Assembly: GCF_022458985.1 (NCBI RefSeq)
Contig: NC_061789.1
Span: 8,846,357-8,910,356, forward strand
Direction: 5' to 3'
Source: Mugil cephalus
Lineage: Eukaryota; Chordata; Actinopteri; Mugiliformes; Mugilidae
Length of the DNA stretch: 64,000 nt
In this document: one piece after another, positions 60,475-64,000 of the stretch
How positions within the stretch are numbered: position 1 is the stretch's first letter
How the letters are laid out: each line of letters starts with the position of its first letter
Notes under the pieces: model-generated
The model's input: the letters and a program-made list of their open reading frames with translations, nothing else
Database searches by the model: none
Told to the model about the DNA's origin: nothing
Made by a program: the position numbers and the translations under genes

Positions 60475-63066
60475 AAGCAAGCAACACAACAAGGCACACG
60501 ACTTTACTTTGAGAAACTCACTGGATAAACTGCACGCACTGAACTTTCACATTTTTATTGATCCGCTGTTTAACTGCCTCTTTTGAAAGTTCTTGTGAGA
60601 ATTTTCTAGTATCCCATGTCACTTGTTTTGACCACAGTGCACAGATTACTCCAGGAAATTCCAAATAAATAAATGTATCTTTTGACAATTGTGACCTCAC
60701 GACCTGCTGGAGACCTCGCGCTTCTCCTTTGTGCCTCCTCGGTCTGGTCACTCCCAATCCTTGTACCAGTGTCTTCATACTTCACAGTGACGCTGGACAG
60801 GGTTGGGGGGGGCTGCGCTGAGGACCTCCGCCGCCCGTCACCGCACGAGCTCGGGTGCGATCGGCCGCTGCCGACTCCTTTTTCTTGTTGATTCTTGTTG
60901 ATTGTTTGAAATCTTTGTGTGGACTTTCAATAAAACAGAACACGAAGCTTGGGTGAGAACCTGTTTTTCTGTTTTACTCGCTTTGCTCTGATGAAGGGGA
61001 CGGGATCAACATTGGAAAGAGTCGAAGACGGTGAGACCCTGTGATATTAAAATTAATAACATAGCATAATCTCTAAATTTTATTTTATCTTTCTTGTGTT
61101 TACCTTTATATGCAACAAAGCTACGACAAAGTAATTCCCCTCGTGGATCATTAAAGTCTAGAAGTAATGCATAGGATGTTGCGGTCACTATAGAACTATA
61201 TACTAAACATCACTATACCTTAGACTTCTATAACAGAAAAGTGATAAAAAAGGATAATATAGTACATTGTCTGTACAAAAAACAAACACAGTTCTGTCTT
61301 GTAACAGAATAGTCGTAAAATACAAAAACAAAGATTTTTAAAAACTGATATTTGTGCCTGGTTTGTCCAGTAAAATACTGTGACCTATTGTGTGTGTGGT
61401 GCTCGCGAGTCTGGTCCACGACATTATACATTTGTTTTATATGCAAAATTAATATTTGCCTTCCTCCTCCTCCTGATACATATATATGTGTGTGTGTAAC
61501 AGTTAAAGCCTCTTAGTGTTTACAATCAATTTGACTTCTATTAAAGTACTAATAAATAAATCTAACATAATCATAATCACGCTTAACACATATATATATA
61601 TATATTTTAAATCCCTGTTGATGTTTGAGGGTTTGAATTGAAGAAACTAAAAAAACAAACTGTGATAAACAATCCCCCCGCCCCACTGAACACCATATTC
61701 ATGCCACTGTACCCACAACCCATGAGGGGGTATTTCCTGCACTTGGTGTGTGTGTGTGTATTGCACCTTCCTGTCCTCACACAAACACTATACTACAGCC
61801 TCTGTGCTTGAAATGTAACAAGGTTGCAGCCATGACTGCGTGTGTGTGTGTGTAGTAGTCTCACACTTGTAAGGTGTAAAGAAAAAGAAGAGCAGATCGT
61901 TTCGTGCCGCTCCACCACTTCATCTGTGTGCGTCTACAGAGAAACAGGGGCGTGATTTCTGATCTCGTGAGAAACGAGTTATAATGAGGTGTTGATGGAT
62001 ATACTGGCGGGGTGGATGGGTGTGACGTGTTTTGGTGGTCGAACTCAGCTTGTGGCATTTGGCACAAAGTACCCACGAAAAGGTTTGTGTTGAATCCATG
62101 AAACATGTTGAAAATCTAACAAAAGTGTAATATCACAGTGTCCAGGTGCACACCGTAAAAAAATAAATAAAAATAAAATCAGTCCCACATGTACAACAAT
62201 CCCACAAGGGCTGTAAGTGTTAATAAAATGAACATCAATAACATTCAAAGTTAGGATTAAGGACACTGGACACGTGTCTTTCTGTATCAGGATGATATAA
62301 ATCACCAAATCTGATCAAAGCAAACAAAGAGCACATCTTAAGATTCTGGTTTAAATGTGTCTAAATGCAGAAATACCAATTTTAAAAGAAAGAGATGAAC
62401 ACACAAAGAAACATCTCATGTGTTACATTGCTGTAAATTAGATAGATGTCCACATAAGACACCGTCATGATGCCAGTTTATTAGGTACACTCTGGATCCT
62501 AATATAATAACAGTCGTGCACTGAATCTTAGCTTCTTGAATTTCATTGTATTCGGCGTTTTTTTAAAATAAGAACTGTTTCATTATTGAACCAAATTGTT
62601 TCTATTATTTTGACATCCCCACTGTATAGGCACCTCAAACTACATCCTCAAAAATGATCATATACCTCTTATAATTCACTGTTGTACCTCATGCACTGAT
62701 AAGTGTGGTGTAGATGGAATCTCAATTCAGGGTCAGGACTGACTCATTTATGTCTTTACCGTCCCGATAAGCACTTCCCTAAAATCTCAGACAGAGCCTG
62801 TGCTCTGACGGTAATAATCTCTGCGTTTTTCTGCGTTTTTGTCCTTCCATTGTTCTGCATTTCATTGTTTTAGTTTTATATTCATTGGGAGGGAAGGAAT
62901 ATTATCTCCGCAACAAACATAAAGCTGAAGGTCCTATTTCCTCATATGGCAGCGGGGTACTCATGCATTAAAAAAAAAAGTTTTGCCGGTTGACTTTTCT
63001 TGCAGCTGACAAGACCAAATAGAGAAAAATGCTGACATCTAAAGGAAAATAAGAGAAACTACACGA

Positions 63067-63097
<31 letters not shown>

Positions 63098-64000
63098 GCA
63101 GCACATGGCAAACTGAGAAAGTATTTAAGGACATTAAGTCACATTTTTTTAAATCGTTAATAATCAGATTTTTTTTCAATTAAATAATCCATATTAAATA
63201 AAACATGATAAGTCGATTTAGGAGGCTTTTGTGAACTTTTGAAAAAAAAATCTAAAAAAAAAAAAAGCAAATATAACAATATATATCAAACTATAAAAAT
63301 ACCAAATGCTTTTATTATGTATTTTTATTTTAATCAACGTAGAGACTACAATAATATCGTGTCGATCAGAAGTTTGACAAAAAATATCCCTGCTCCTCCT
63401 TCCTGTTACCGTATCACCCAGAGCACCTGCGCACACGAATTGAAAGAAGCGACAGAAAAGCCTCAGCGTCCGGAGCAGATCGATAAGCCGCACGCAAATG
63501 AAGGTAAGAGTAATAGTTTAATTGGAGTACGCCACTTCTTTATCCCATAATCCCATTTCAGAAATGCCACTGAAATGTTTTAGTTAATTCGGTATTAACT
63601 CTCGGGCGGTGGGTTTCGTCCCAGGACGTTTTCTCTAAGAAGATTTCTTCTGCCCTCAGTTTACGCGTTAATTATAGATAAACTCTTAATCTGGTGACAA
63701 AGATGAGTTTTTGCTATGAAAAGAAATCTTGTTGCAAGCGCGTTTTGGGGTGAAAGGTCGCGAGTAGTTTGTAAGGAAAGACCGCAGTCATGTTAGTATT
63801 TCCTGGTGACGGTAGAAGATTGTCTTATGTCCCGGTGTCTGTACAGGGAACTACAGCCAGTGTCGGGACCTCATACAGCTGAGCGGGAATTATCACCAAG
63901 AGAAAAAAGAACTAAAATCAGGCAGTGTTGTTTCTCTGGTTTATTAATTATATAAATTATTTTAAAAAGTCTATAGGTGATAATTAGGGCTTAGAGCTAA
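60475..64000. other. Repeat-rich DNA to the window end, no supported gene
   Basis: It holds an R6-type end (TTTATTAGGTACACTC at about 62,479-62,494), (GT)n and (AT)n tracts near 61,485-61,600 and 61,745-61,850, and a 31-base T-run ending at 63,099. A donor-like GAAG|GTAAGAG lies at 63,504 but no phase-compatible partner was found. Confidence 0.4.

Noticed and set aside
60104-60499. 131-codon minus-strand open frame
   Set aside because: Proline/serine-rich translation of a purine-rich strand; typical of low-complexity DNA.

Overview
The window is vertebrate nuclear DNA, most likely from a ray-finned (teleost) fish. Genes are split by GT-AG introns and start behind TATA or CCAAT/GC-type promoters. 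Gene order matches two human blocks: METTL22-ABAT in tandem (human 16p13) and RCN3-NOSIP convergent (human 19q13). The non-coding DNA is full of short, degenerate elements typical of fish: hAT-like MITEs, microsatellite-tailed SINE/MITE repeats and 5'-truncated LINEs. There is no bacterial or viral gene set, CRISPR array or operon. No species call is possible from the sequence alone.

Layout: (1) 0.5-2.7 kb, an unrecognised four-exon + strand gene with its own TATA promoter, three 30-bp-spaced CRE/ATF-like boxes and a coding minisatellite in exact 51-bp register. (2) 4.4-8.0 kb, a complete eight-exon hydroxyacid (glycolate) oxidase gene, + strand, with an HNF1-like site just upstream and a C-terminal SRM peroxisomal signal. 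(3) 9.1-17.6 kb, mettl22, + strand, 11 coding exons plus 5' non-coding exons. (4) about 19.2-39.3 kb, abat (GABA transaminase), + strand, 15 coding exons, 500 codons. (5) 42.6-48.7 kb, an rcn3-type reticulocalbin gene, + strand, with two alternative terminal exons of equal length that both end in HDEL. (6) 49.1-53.8 kb, nosip, - strand, nine coding exons, convergent with rcn3. (7) 54-64 kb, essentially gene-free repeat-rich DNA, with one possible first exon of an unidentified + strand gene at about 60.3-60.5 kb.

The five recognised genes do not form a pathway. They encode a peroxisomal oxidase, a protein-lysine methyltransferase, a mitochondrial PLP enzyme, an ER calcium-binding chaperone-like protein and a U-box ubiquitin ligase. 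Their grouping is conserved synteny. All exon boundaries were read by hand and checked for phase: every junction given keeps the frame open and uses GT/AG. The most unusual items are the unknown gene (repeat register, intronic stop plus polyA signal, a splice acceptor donated by a repeat tail), the rcn3 terminal-exon duplication with a 112-nt AG-free zone before the first copy, a hairpin made of reverse-transcriptase catalytic-box fragments in rcn3 intron 1, and a coding-like fossil in mettl22 intron 1.
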